From Candidatus Tectimicrobiota bacterium (lineage in GTDB: Bacteria; UBA8248; JACPRG01), in assembly GCA_016190025.1 (NCBI GenBank), contig JACPRG010000121.1, positions 1 to 64,000 of the forward strand: 64,000 nt of DNA. Direction: 5' to 3'. This document shows, one piece after another, positions 1 to 7,773 of this stretch; within the stretch, counting starts at the first letter, position 1; every line of letters starts with the position of its first letter. The notes below the pieces were generated by a model, which was not told where the DNA came from, did not search any database, and saw only the letters and a list, made by a program, of their open reading frames with translations. Made by a program: the position numbers and the translations under genes.

Positions 1-1
1 C

Positions 2-322
2 GACCTTCCGGCGCCGCGCCTGACGGGGAAGAGCCGGTCCTTCAGCAAGGAGTTGATGCTGTCGCTGGAGAACGAGAACCTGCTGTTGACGGCGGAGCTT
101 CACCTCAAGGGGGCGCTGCTGCGGACCGAGACGCGGGGGGCTCAGTGCCGGCTGGACCACCCGGAGACGGACAACGCCAACTGGCTGAAGAACATCCTCT
201 ACCGCAAGGACGGCGACGGCGCGAGGGTGTGGACCCAGGATGTGGAGTTCTCCTTCCACAAACCCGACTTCCTCGCAGAAAAGGAAAAGCAGGGGGCTCC
301 TGCGGGGAAGAGTGGGCGGTAG
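2..322 (+). CDS. C-terminal end of an FAD-dependent oxidoreductase (SdhA/FrdA/AprA-like), truncated by the window edge
   Basis: Only the last 106 codons are present, in frame from base 2. The segment LLRTETRGAQ followed by HPETDNANWLKNI is the helical C-terminal domain typical of succinate dehydrogenase/fumarate reductase/L-aspartate oxidase/APS reductase flavoproteins. These oxidise or reduce a small substrate through a covalent or tightly held FAD. The FAD-binding and catalytic residues lie outside the window, so the substrate cannot be told. The tail after about residue 85 is Lys/Gly-rich. A hairpin resembling an intrinsic terminator follows about 40 bases downstream, suggesting this is the last gene of its operon. 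Confidence 0.75.
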   Translation, partial: DLPAPRLTGKSRSFSKELMLSLENENLLLTAELHLKGALLRTETRGAQCRLDHPETDNANWLKNILYRKDGDGARVWTQDVEFSFHKPDFLAEKEKQGAPAGKSGR

Positions 323-362
323 AGGGGCGCAGTCCTGAAACCGGCCGGCGGATGAATCGAAC

Positions 363-401
363 GGCTGCGGCGCCTCCCGCCGCGGCCATTTCCGTTTGTT
401 T
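363..401 (+). terminator. Probable intrinsic terminator after the flavoprotein gene
   Basis: A 10-bp stem (GGCTGCGGCG pairing with CGCCGCGGCC, one G-U pair) has a 5-base CCTCC loop and is followed by a T-rich run, ATTTCCGTTTGTTT. The T-run is interrupted, so efficiency is uncertain. Confidence 0.45.
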
Positions 402-457
402 CGCTCCGCCGGGGAAAACCGGCGCGGCAGTGCAGGGGAGACAGGAAACAATCGACG

Positions 458-487
458 TTGACATTTTCTGGGCGCGATGTCTAGGAT
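458..487 (+). promoter_or_regulatory. Sigma70-type promoter for the isochorismatase-family gene
   Basis: A perfect -35 box TTGACA (458-463) is separated by 18 bases from TAGGAT (482-487). The local sequence AGGATAATATACTGG is unusually A+T-rich for this genome. Transcription would start near 494, about 100 bases upstream of the ATG at 597. Confidence 0.6.
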
Positions 488-596
488 AATATACTGGATT
501 TGAACCGGGATGGATGTAGCGCCGGCGTCTGACGGTCCGCGGGGTCCGCGGGGCTGAGCCGGCCGCCGGAAGCCGATCGGCAGAGGAGATGGACAG

Positions 597-1268
597 ATGG
601 CTCGCGACATGCTCGATACACTCGTCAAGAAGGTGGACCCCAAGCACGCGGCCCTTTTGGTCGTGGACATCCAGAACGATTTCGTCGCCGAAGGCGGGAT
701 GATGGACCGGGAGGGCAACGACCTGACCCTGGCGCGGGAAATGGTCCCCCGCCTGGAGCAGCTCATTGAAGACGCCCGCGAGGCGGACGTCCCGGTGATC
801 TTCATCCGGAACGTCTACAACACGGACGCCAACTGGTATCTCTCCGACGTGTGGCTGGAGCAGGCCCAGCGCGCCCGCCAGGGAAGTTACGTCACCCACT
901 CCGTCTGCGCGCCGGATTCCTGGGCGGGGGATTTCTACCGGGTGCGGCCCACGGAGAAGGACGTCATCGTCACCAAGCACCGGTTCAGCGCGTTTCAGGA
1001 CACCGACCTGGACCTGATCCTGCGGAGCCGGGGCATCCGGACTCTCATCATGACGGGCATCGCCACCAACGTCTGCGTGGAGAGCACCACCCGGGACGGC
1101 TTCTTCCGGGACTACTACATCGTCTTCACCTCAGACTGCACGGCCACGTACTCGAAGGAAGACCACGAAGCGACGCTGAGGAACATCCGCCGCTATTTCG
1201 GGCAGGTGGTGACGGCAGACGAGGTCACGGCGTGCTGGAGCCGGGCCAAGGTCCAGGCGCGAGCGTGA
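597..1268 (+). CDS. Isochorismatase-family cysteine amidohydrolase (RutB-like)
   Basis: This 223-residue protein has the family catalytic triad: Asp24 in VVDIQNDF, Lys127 in VTKHRFSAF and Cys160 in TGIATNVCVEST. Members hydrolyse amide or ureido bonds, for example ureidoacrylate (RutB), N-carbamoylsarcosine or nicotinamide. The length and the TxIATNVCVESTTRDGF block are closest in style to RutB and ureidoacrylate/biuret-type amidases. The cytoplasmic substrate is inferred, not shown. SD-like GAGGAGA lies 6-12 bases before the ATG. The next gene, 51 bases downstream on the same strand, is an MFS transporter, so import and hydrolysis of one compound is plausible. Confidence 0.88.
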   Translation: MARDMLDTLVKKVDPKHAALLVVDIQNDFVAEGGMMDREGNDLTLAREMVPRLEQLIEDAREADVPVIFIRNVYNTDANWYLSDVWLEQAQRARQGSYVTHSVCAPDSWAGDFYRVRPTEKDVIVTKHRFSAFQDTDLDLILRSRGIRTLIMTGIATNVCVESTTRDGFFRDYYIVFTSDCTATYSKEDHEATLRNIRRYFGQVVTADEVTACWSRAKVQARA

Positions 1269-1319
1269 AGAGGGCGCGGTCCACCGCGTCCGACCTGAGA
1301 AACGAGGGGGGAAAATTCG

Positions 1320-2825
1320 ATGAGACCGCGCGTGCGGAGGAGGGTGGTGCGCGCTGCCCAGGGGGGGGCGCTTTTTGCCGGCCTCCTGGCGGGGCCGGCC
1401 GGCTTCCCGGCGGTGGCGTTTCCCCACGGCGCCGACGCCGGCGTCACGGGGGCGGCCTCTCCCCCGAGCCTCGCGGCCCTTCAGATCCCGGCGGCGATCT
1501 TCGGCGTCCTCCTCATCGGGTGCCTGATCTCCTTCCGGTTCCTCCGCCGGTCGGAGTACATAGAGCGGGTCCGGGGGTTCAGCCGCAACGCCCGCCTTCT
1601 CCTCCTCCGGGGGCCCTTCCTGGGCGTGAGCCTCGGCGTCTGGAACCTCCTGTTCAACCTCTATCTCCTGGCGATGGGCTTTCCGCCCACCTTCGTCGCC
1701 CAGATGGTCGCCGTCAATTGGCTGCTGCACGGCCTGATAGTGATCCCCGCCGGGATGCTCTCGGACCTGTTCGGCCGGCGGATCACCTTCCTGTACTCCT
1801 ACAGCGCCAACTTCCTGACAAAGATCCTTTTGCTGGTCACCTGGGACCCCACGTGGCTTCTGGCGTTCAACGCCCTCAGCGGAGGGGCCGAAGGGTTCCA
1901 CGCCATCGTGGGCCCCCCCTTCCTGACCGAGCAGAGCAGGCCCCAGGAGCGCGTTCACCTCTTCAGCCTGGACTCGGTGTTGAAGACGGGCTCCAACTTT
2001 CTGGGCAATCTGGTCGCCGGGGTGCTGCCCTTGTCGCTGGCCCTCACCGTGGGGATCGGATCGGGGAGCGCGTGGGCCTTCCGGGGCGCTTTGTTCCTGT
2101 CGTTGCCCTTCCAGATCGGGGCCTGGGTCCCCATTTACCTGATTCGGGAGGATTGGCAGCGCCTGTCGCTTCGCAAGTGGTGGAGCGGCATCCAGAGCCA
2201 CCGGCACATCGGCATGCTGGCCCTCACCTCGGCCCTCATGAGTGTCGGCCTCGGGGCGACGGCGCCCTTTTTCAACATCTACTTCGCGTCCAAGCTGCAC
2301 GCCTCCACCGAAAACATCGGCCTGGTCTTTTCCCTGGGGGCCCTGGCGGTCGCGGGGGCGACCCTGCTCACCCCGCTGCTGGCGAAGGGGTGGGGAAAGG
2401 TGAACACCATCGTCTGGGTGAGGATGGCCGGCATCCCGTTCGCGCTCTTGATGGGGATGACCGATGACCTCCTCTGGGCGGCGGTCTTCTATCTGTTCGT
2501 CCTGATCCTGATCGGCTCCGTCTTTCCGACGCTGGGGATGGTCGACCCCGTATACCAGCTTTTCCCCATGGAGATCGTGCAGCCCTCCGAGCGGGGCACG
2601 ACCAACGGCGTCATCCACGCGTTCAAGGAGTTCCCCATGTCCATCGGCTCGGCCATGGCGGGGTTCTTCATCGCCCAGAACTTTTGGCTTCCCACCTTCT
2701 GGATCGCCGGTGTTTTCTACGCGGCGTCCTTTCTGATCTACTTCGCCTATTTCAGGCGGCTGGACGCACGGGTCGCGGCCCCCAAGCCTTCCGCCTCCAT
2801 CGCCCAGCCCGAAGAGGCCGCATAA
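1320..2825 (+). CDS. Major facilitator superfamily transporter
   Basis: The 501-residue membrane protein has about 12 hydrophobic segments and a recognisable MFS motif A (GMLSDLFGRR, residues 145-154) between the second and third core helices. An extra N-terminal stretch of about 90 residues carries a basic start, a hydrophobic segment (about 12-35) and a further helix (about 55-73) before the MFS core, which is unusual. It probably moves a small organic solute with a proton. Its place between an amidase and a ring deaminase suggests it imports the substrate of those enzymes. A purine-rich AGGGGGGAAAA precedes the ATG. Confidence 0.85.
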   Translation: MRPRVRRRVVRAAQGGALFAGLLAGPAGFPAVAFPHGADAGVTGAASPPSLAALQIPAAIFGVLLIGCLISFRFLRRSEYIERVRGFSRNARLLLLRGPFLGVSLGVWNLLFNLYLLAMGFPPTFVAQMVAVNWLLHGLIVIPAGMLSDLFGRRITFLYSYSANFLTKILLLVTWDPTWLLAFNALSGGAEGFHAIVGPPFLTEQSRPQERVHLFSLDSVLKTGSNFLGNLVAGVLPLSLALTVGIGSGSAWAFRGALFLSLPFQIGAWVPIYLIREDWQRLSLRKWWSGIQSHRHIGMLALTSALMSVGLGATAPFFNIYFASKLHASTENIGLVFSLGALAVAGATLLTPLLAKGWGKVNTIVWVRMAGIPFALLMGMTDDLLWAAVFYLFVLILIGSVFPTLGMVDPVYQLFPMEIVQPSERGTTNGVIHAFKEFPMSIGSAMAGFFIAQNFWLPTFWIAGVFYAASFLIYFAYFRRLDARVAAPKPSASIAQPEEAA

Positions 2826-3060
2826 ACCTCCCGTTCGCGGGCGGCTTTCGAAAGGTCTCCCCAGCCATGTCCGAGCGCCTGTCAAAAAGCGCCGTCCCGC
2901 GGATGACGGGAGGGGCTTGGCCGCGTTCCCGAGGCTTTTCAACCGGCGGCGGTCGTGGAAAAATGGATTTCATTCGAGGACAAGCAATCCCGGATGGGCG
3001 TTTGTCCGGATCGGTCGAGTGCCTGGAGGTCGCGCAGCGCGGGGGGGAGGAGGGAACGGG

Positions 3061-4455
3061 ATGGCCAAGATCCTGATTTCGAACGGCACGGTGATCACCA
3101 TGGACGCCGAGCGGCGGATCCTCAAGAACGGGGCGGTGCTCGTCGAGAACGACCGGATCGCCTGGGTGGGGAAGGCGAGCCGGGTCAGCGCAGCGGCCTC
3201 CAAGGGAGCGAGGAAGGTCGACGCCTCCGGCAAGGTCGTCATGCCCGGACTGATCGACTCCCACGTCCACAACGTCCAGTCGCTGGCCCGCGGGATCGCG
3301 GACGAGATCGACCTCATCGGGTGGATGCACGAGCGGATTTTCCCCTATGAAGTGGCGATGACCCAGGAGGACACCTACTGGAGCGCCATGATGACCTGCG
3401 TGGAGATGATCCGCACGGGGACGACCTGCGTCGCCGACCCGGGGAGCTACCTGATGGACAGCGTGGGTCGCGCGTGGGAGGAATCCGGCGTGCGGGGCAC
3501 CCTGTGCTGGGCGGGGGCCGACCAGTGGAGCGAAGACCGCGCCCTCCCCGAAGGGTTCCGCGGCAAGCTGACGACGGATGAGACCATGCGGGCGGAGGAG
3601 GCCCTGGTCGAGCGGTGGCACGGGAAGGCCAAAGGCAGGATTCGCGTCTCCGGGGGGGTCCGCGTCGAGCCCAACTGCACCCCCGAGCTCTTGCAGCGCG
3701 TGAACGAGCTGGCCGAGCGGAAAGACCTCATCGTCCAGTTCCACGCCTGCGTGAACGAGGACCAGGTCAACTGGGTCCGAAAAAGATGGGGGAAGCCGAC
3801 CATCGAGTGGATGGACTCCCTCGGGGTCCTCACCGGCCGCTGGCTCCTGACGCACATGGCGGCCGTGACCGACCGCGACGTGGACCTGCTCAAGGAGCGG
3901 GGCACCAACGTCTGCCACAACCCCGGCGCGACCCTGCACGGGGCGTACGGGGCCGTCTCCCGCGGCAAGTTCCCCGAGATGATCGAGAAGGGCGTCACGG
4001 TGGTGCTCGGCTGCGACAGCACGGCGGCCAACAACAGCCTCGACATGTTCCGGACCCTGTACCAGGCGGCGACCTGCCACAAGGAGGCCCGCATCGTCCC
4101 GGACCTCATCCTCCCGGAGCGGGCGCTGGAGATGGCCACCGTGGATGCGGCCAAGGCCCTGCGCTGGCCCGAGATCGGCTCGCTGGAGAAGGGCAAGAAG
4201 GCGGACGTCATCGTCGTGGACTGCGCGAAGACGAACTGGACGCCCAATTATGAATTCGCCCTCGTGCCGAACCTGGTGTATTCGGGGGACGGGCGCGACG
4301 TCGAGACGGTGATCATCGACGGGGAGATCGTCTACAAGGACCGCAAGTTCACCCGGATCGACGAGGCGGAGGTCAACCGGCAGGCCCAGAAGGCGGGGGA
4401 GCGGATCCTGAGGCGGCTTCCCTACCGGCTCAAGCCGCGGTGGCCAACGGTGTGA
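3061..4455 (+). CDS. Amidohydrolase of the TrzA/SsnA/SAH-deaminase group
   Basis: This is a 464-residue metal-dependent amidohydrolase. Metal and catalytic residues are visible: His68 and His70 in GLIDSHVHN, His228 in VQFHACVNE, with Glu233 as the likely acid-base, His265 in LLTHMAAVT and Asp319 in LGCDSTAANN. This subgroup deaminates or dechlorinates N-heterocycles (S-adenosylhomocysteine, guanine, cytosine, triazines) in the cytoplasm. SsnA belongs here too. The ATG at 3061 is chosen because GGAGGAGGGAACGGG lies directly upstream and MAKILISNGTVITMD is the normal family start. The reading frame stays open further upstream, but nothing there looks conserved. The exact substrate cannot be read from sequence. 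Confidence 0.88.
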   Translation: MAKILISNGTVITMDAERRILKNGAVLVENDRIAWVGKASRVSAAASKGARKVDASGKVVMPGLIDSHVHNVQSLARGIADEIDLIGWMHERIFPYEVAMTQEDTYWSAMMTCVEMIRTGTTCVADPGSYLMDSVGRAWEESGVRGTLCWAGADQWSEDRALPEGFRGKLTTDETMRAEEALVERWHGKAKGRIRVSGGVRVEPNCTPELLQRVNELAERKDLIVQFHACVNEDQVNWVRKRWGKPTIEWMDSLGVLTGRWLLTHMAAVTDRDVDLLKERGTNVCHNPGATLHGAYGAVSRGKFPEMIEKGVTVVLGCDSTAANNSLDMFRTLYQAATCHKEARIVPDLILPERALEMATVDAAKALRWPEIGSLEKGKKADVIVVDCAKTNWTPNYEFALVPNLVYSGDGRDVETVIIDGEIVYKDRKFTRIDEAEVNRQAQKAGERILRRLPYRLKPRWPTV

Positions 4456-4505
4456 CGGGGCGACCGCCCGGGTCTCCCCGGCTGAAGAGCGGACGGCCGC
4501 CGGAC

Positions 4506-4541
4506 AAAAAAGCCCCGCGCGAGGAGGGCGTCGCGCGGGGC
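4506..4541 (-). terminator. Strong intrinsic terminator of the LLM oxidoreductase gene
   Basis: An 11-bp perfect stem (GCCCCGCGCGA / TCGCGCGGGGC) with an 8-base loop is followed on the minus strand by six T. It lies just past the stop at 4564 and also separates this gene from the convergent amidohydrolase gene. Confidence 0.85.
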
Positions 4542-4563
4542 CTCCGGTCCCGGGGAGGGGCGG

Positions 4564-5574
4564 CTATTTGGGCGCGAACATGTCCAGGAGCCGCTGCGCC
4601 TGATGGGGCTGCGCCGGGCGGACGACGGGAAGCTGGACGCCCGCCTTCTTGTACTGTTCGACCCGGGCCATCACCTCCTGCGGCGTGCCCGAGGCGGTCA
4701 GGTTCTCGATGTAGGACACGGGGATCGTCTTGGCCAGAAGCTTTTTTCCCCCCCTTTCCTCGGCCTCGCGGAATTTGGGGAAGTCCTCCTTCTTGAGGTG
4801 CGGGTCGCCGACGCGGAGCCGCTGGCCCGCGTTGAAGTCGATCTGGATCCGGTCGAACTTGCTGGCGACCTCCCAGCGGATCTCCTCGAGGGCCTTGTCG
4901 TGGCTGTCCTCCACGGAGGAGACGATGAGGCAGGCGACCTCGAACTTGCTCCAGTCCCGGCCGGCCTTCTCGCAGGACTCTTTGCAGATCCGGATGGCGT
5001 TCTGGATGTATTCGGGGGAGGTGATGGCGTTCAGCATCACGCCGTCGCCGATCTCGCCGGCGATCTGGAGCCCGGTCTTGCTGGTGGCCGCGATCCACAT
5101 GGGGATGGAGGGTCTGTAGGGCTTCCACGCCAGCTCCACCCGGTCCAGCTGGATCGTCTCGCCCTTCCACATGATCTGCTTTTCCCCGGAAACGATCTTC
5201 CGCAAGGCCGTGATGTACTCCTTCAAGGAGACGACCGGGTCCTGCGGTTCGAGGGAGTTCCAGACGGCGTGGGTGCGGGTGCAGGCGCCCGGCGCCAGGA
5301 TCAATCGGCCCTCAGAAAGCTCGTCCAGGGTGGCGATGGTCTGGCCCTGGATGACCGGCGTCCGGAGCCGGACGATCTGGGTGCATCCGATCTTGATCTT
5401 CTTGGTGGCCAGGGCGAAGGCCGCCATGGCGGACACCGAATCCCGCATGACCTCGATGGTTTCCGAGAAAAAGCCGAGCTCGTATCCGCGCTCGTCCGCT
5501 TTCCTCACCCACTCGGCCATGTCCTTGACGTTCAATTTCGGAGAATAACCCTGGGCGAATCCGATTCGGACCAT
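4564..5574 (-). CDS. LLM-class flavin-dependent oxidoreductase (Mer/RutA superfamily)
   Basis: This 336-residue protein is a bacterial-luciferase-like TIM barrel, starting MVRIGFAQGYSPK. The blocks RGYELGFFSET, KIGCTQIVRLRTP and SEGRLILAPGACTR, then KPYRPSIPMWIAATS and AGEIGDGVMLNAITSP, follow the order of F420- or FMN-dependent members such as methylene-H4MPT reductase, alkanesulfonate and pyrimidine (RutA) monooxygenases. Whether it uses F420 or FMNH2 is not visible. The ATG at 5574 is preceded by GGAGGAAGG; upstream in-frame residues are low-complexity. It has its own promoter and terminator, so it is a single-gene unit. A flavin reductase that could feed it lies at 12601-13218. Confidence 0.88.
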   Translation of the reverse strand: MVRIGFAQGYSPKLNVKDMAEWVRKADERGYELGFFSETIEVMRDSVSAMAAFALATKKIKIGCTQIVRLRTPVIQGQTIATLDELSEGRLILAPGACTRTHAVWNSLEPQDPVVSLKEYITALRKIVSGEKQIMWKGETIQLDRVELAWKPYRPSIPMWIAATSKTGLQIAGEIGDGVMLNAITSPEYIQNAIRICKESCEKAGRDWSKFEVACLIVSSVEDSHDKALEEIRWEVASKFDRIQIDFNAGQRLRVGDPHLKKEDFPKFREAEERGGKKLLAKTIPVSYIENLTASGTPQEVMARVEQYKKAGVQLPVVRPAQPHQAQRLLDMFAPK

Positions 5575-5695
5575 ATCGGTGATTTCCTTCCTCCAACCCG
5601 CATGGGTTTGGTTTCCGGGCGGAAAGGGGGCGCATGCCCCCCGGCAGCGCGGACTTCTGGGCACGCCGCTCCGCCCATCGTCTCAAAAAAAGAGC

Positions 5696-5725
5696 CTTAT
5701 AGCCCGTGGGGGGACGTTCTGTCAA
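5696..5725 (-). promoter_or_regulatory. Sigma70-type promoter of the LLM oxidoreductase gene
   Basis: Read on the minus strand, a perfect TTGACA (5725-5720) is followed after 18 bases by TATAAG (5701-5696), five of six matches to the -10 consensus. The start would be near 5689, giving a leader of about 115 bases. Confidence 0.7.
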
Positions 5726-5740
5726 GACGCCCGCCGGATG

Positions 5741-5873
5741 GTGGGTCAGTTTCGTGTTGGGCGGGCCGCTGGTTTCTTCTCCATCTCGGACGTACCCGAA
5801 ACGGGGAGGCAAGCCGCGATTTCCGCTGCACTCAAATCGCGGCTACACTGAAAAATCAAATTGACCCACGACC
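5741..5873. mobile_element. Small element with inverted ends: MITE-like or remnant insertion-sequence ends
   Basis: The ends are GTGGGTCAGTTT (5741-5752) and AAATTGACCCAC (5858-5869), an inverted repeat matching at 11 of 12 positions. Inside lies a second perfect inverted repeat, AGCCGCGATTT (5812-5822) and AAATCGCGGCT (5834-5844). There is no coding potential. The right-hand 46 bases (5828-5873) match 63026-63071 in opposite orientation at 39 of 46 positions. GTGGGTCA-type ends are, from memory, seen in some IS21-family elements, so this may be a decayed IS end or a non-autonomous derivative. Confidence 0.55.
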
Positions 5874-5912
5874 CCTGTGGCGGTGGGGTTCCGTACCTCC
5901 CGCCAGTTGACG

Positions 5913-5918
5913 TATAAT
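5913..5918 (+). promoter_or_regulatory. Candidate -10 box for the RidA-family gene
   Basis: A perfect TATAAT lies 59 bases before the RidA start codon. No good -35 box is seen at 16-19 bases upstream, so activator-dependent or weak use is possible. Confidence 0.4.
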
Positions 5919-5976
5919 CCTGGCGAGTTTCCTCAACCTTCGGTCTTTATCCAAAACCTTCGAAAGGGAGATCCTC

Positions 5977-6378
5977 ATGTCCAGGAAGGTCGTGACCCCT
6001 ACCACCATCGGCGCCCCCGTGACCCCTTACTCTCACGGCATCCTGACGGAAGGCAAAGAGATCCTCTTCCTGGCCGGACAGGTCCCCATCGACAAGGCGG
6101 GCAAGACCATCGGGATCGGGGACATCGAGGCCCAGGCCCGCTGCGTCTACGACAACCTGGAGGCCGTCCTGAAAGAGGCGGGGATGGGCTGGTCCAACGT
6201 CACCAAGTTCAACATCTTCATGACCCGGCGGCAAGACCGGGACAAGTTCAGCGCGCTCCGGGAGAAGCTCTTCAAGAAGTACTACCCCGACGGAAAGTAT
6301 CCCATCAGCACCCTGGTCTTCGCGGGGCTCTACCGGGAGGACTTCCTCATCGAGATCGAGGCCGTCGCCGTGAGGTGA
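5977..6378 (+). CDS. RidA (YjgF/UK114) family protein without the canonical arginine
   Basis: This 133-residue protein has the chorismate-mutase-like RidA fold: FLAGQVPID (residues 31-39), the AQARCVYDNLEAVL helix and a FLIEIEAVAV C-terminus. Canonical RidA enzymes deaminate reactive 2-aminoacrylate and use an Arg in a PxRS motif. Here the motif reads YPIST, with Ile110 at that site, so imine deaminase activity is doubtful. RutC, an aminoacrylate/ureidoacrylate-pathway member, is in the same superfamily. RidA proteins act as trimers in the cytoplasm. GAAAGGGAG lies upstream of the ATG. It is convergent with the CitE-like gene. Confidence 0.88.
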   Translation: MSRKVVTPTTIGAPVTPYSHGILTEGKEILFLAGQVPIDKAGKTIGIGDIEAQARCVYDNLEAVLKEAGMGWSNVTKFNIFMTRRQDRDKFSALREKLFKKYYPDGKYPISTLVFAGLYREDFLIEIEAVAVR

Positions 6379-6427
6379 GGCGGCGGGCCGGACGAAGAAG
6401 AGCCTTCTCAGCAGCTCCCGCCGTGGC

Positions 6428-7327
6428 TTAGCGGCTCTCGCCGGACTCCAAGGACTTCGCCCGGGCGAGGACGCCCCGCGCCTTCTTGACCATCGCCAGG
6501 TCGATCATCTTGCCCCGGAAGGAGATGGCCCCGACGCCCCGGGCCTCGGCCGCCTCAAAGGCGGAGATCATGTCGCGGTAATAGGCCACCTCCTCCTCGG
6601 AGGGGGAGAAGACCCGGTGGACCGGCCCGATCTGGCGGGGGTGGATGACCGTCTTTCCCCGGTAGCCCAGGCGCCGGGCGCTTTCGGCGTCGCGGAGGAG
6701 GCCCTCCTCGTCGTCGAGACCCAGGAACACGCCGTCCAGGGGGTGCTCGATCCCCGCCGCGCGGGCCTCCAGCAGGACCTTGGAGCGGGCGTAGAGGAGC
6801 TCCGTGCCCTCCGGCGACCACCGGCAGCCGAGGTCCCTCACCAAGTCGCCGTCCTCGGCCCCTCCGAAGCAGACCGAGGCCACCCGGGGCGAGGCCGTCA
6901 GGATGGCGTGGGCGGACAGCACCCCGCGGGCGGACTCGATGAAGGGGATGATCTCCACCTTTCCGGCGGCGATCCCCGCGCGGGACTCCAGCCGCTGAAG
7001 CTCGGCGGCCAGGACCCGGATCTCCTCCGCCGACTCGGGCTTGGGGAGGACAACGCCGGAGAGCCCGACCCGCACCACGGCCTCCAGGTCCGCCTGGACC
7101 CACGGCTCCCCTCCCTCCGAGACGAAGCCGTTGACCCGGACGTACCGCGGCGGACCCTGCGGGTTCCGCAGCAGATCCCCCACCTTCTCCCTGGCGGCCC
7201 GCTTTTCGGCAGCGGGAACGGAGTCCTCCAGGTCATAGAGAAGGCCGTCGGCTCCCCTTTCGGGGGCCTTCTGCAGCAGGCGGTCCTGGTGACCGGGGAC
7301 GAAAAGAAGAGACCGAAGGGGCTCCAT
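6428..7327 (-). CDS. HpcH/HpaI aldolase or CitE-like acyl-CoA lyase
   Basis: The 299-residue protein begins MEPLRSLLFVPGHQDR and carries GADGLLYDLEDSVP (about 26-39), RYVRVNGF, IPFIESARGV and GGAEDGDLVRDLG, the signature blocks of CitE-like lyases (citryl-CoA, malyl-CoA, citramalyl-CoA lyases; some are thioesterases). It should cleave a hydroxyacyl-CoA to acetyl-CoA or propionyl-CoA plus an oxoacid, using Mg2+. The ATG at 7327 follows GGAGGAGCTAGGGCG. It is the last gene of a minus-strand operon with two MaoC-type subunits and a CoA ligase, 4 bases beyond the preceding stop. The specific CoA ester is unknown. Confidence 0.88.
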   Translation of the reverse strand: MEPLRSLLFVPGHQDRLLQKAPERGADGLLYDLEDSVPAAEKRAAREKVGDLLRNPQGPPRYVRVNGFVSEGGEPWVQADLEAVVRVGLSGVVLPKPESAEEIRVLAAELQRLESRAGIAAGKVEIIPFIESARGVLSAHAILTASPRVASVCFGGAEDGDLVRDLGCRWSPEGTELLYARSKVLLEARAAGIEHPLDGVFLGLDDEEGLLRDAESARRLGYRGKTVIHPRQIGPVHRVFSPSEEEVAYYRDMISAFEAAEARGVGAISFRGKMIDLAMVKKARGVLARAKSLESGESR

Positions 7328-7331
7328 CGCC

Positions 7332-7766
7332 CTAGCTCCTCCGCCGGGGAAGGGACGCCGTGGCATCGCCCTGGATCACCGCATCCCCCTTCTGGTTGAC
7401 CGCCGAGAACTCGCAGTCCACCCGGGCCTCTTCCCCTTCCTCGTACTTGCGGGTGATGCGGGCCGCGCACGTGAGGACGTCGTCCGGCCACGCCCGGGAG
7501 GCGAACCGCAGGCGGAGCCGCCGGAGCGCCCCGTCGCCGAACCAGTCCGTCAGCAACCTCGCGCAGTACCCCCCCGGGAGCATCCCCATGGCGAAGACGG
7601 AGGGGTTCCCATGGGCCCGGGCGTACACCTCGTCGTGGTGGTTGGGGTTGAAGTCCCCCGAGGCGCCCGCATACTTGACGAACTGGGTCCGCGTAAGAGG
7701 ACCCATGACCAGCGGCTCGGGGGCGTCCCCGACGTTGATGTCTTCAAAATAGAGCGGTTTTCCCAT
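7332..7766 (-). CDS. MaoC-type enoyl-CoA hydratase, catalytic subunit
   Basis: This 144-residue single hot-dog domain contains GDFNPNHHDEVYARAHG followed by VFAMGMLPG. Asp38 and His43 have the five-residue spacing of the catalytic pair of (R)-specific hydratases. It should add water to an enoyl-CoA. The start MGKPLYFEDINVGD is the usual family start and is preferred over longer upstream reading. It sits 7 bases after the FAS1-like partner and directly before the CitE-like lyase, so the two probably form a heteromeric hydratase making the hydroxyacyl-CoA that the lyase cleaves. Confidence 0.88.
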   Translation of the reverse strand: MGKPLYFEDINVGDAPEPLVMGPLTRTQFVKYAGASGDFNPNHHDEVYARAHGNPSVFAMGMLPGGYCARLLTDWFGDGALRRLRLRFASRAWPDDVLTCAARITRKYEEGEEARVDCEFSAVNQKGDAVIQGDATASLPRRRS

Positions 7767-7773
7767 CGGACTC

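Larger units (their letters stand above)
5575..5976. other. 402-base regulatory intergenic region between divergent LLM and RidA genes
   Basis: No gene was found here. The region holds the minus-strand promoter of the LLM gene (5696-5725), a small element with inverted ends (5741-5873) and a candidate promoter of the RidA gene (TATAAT at 5913-5918). Confidence 0.8.

Noticed and set aside
1131..2942. A 603-codon open frame antisense to the MFS transporter gene.
   Set aside because: Its composition is Arg/Gly/Pro/Asp/Gln-rich without any domain, as expected from the complementary strand of a G+C-rich gene. The sense strand encodes a clear membrane transporter.
2826..3060. Possible longer N-terminus of the amidohydrolase, or a small gene in the gap after the MFS gene.
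   Set aside because: The ATG at 3061 has an excellent ribosome site and the family start. The upstream translation is unlike any amidohydrolase.
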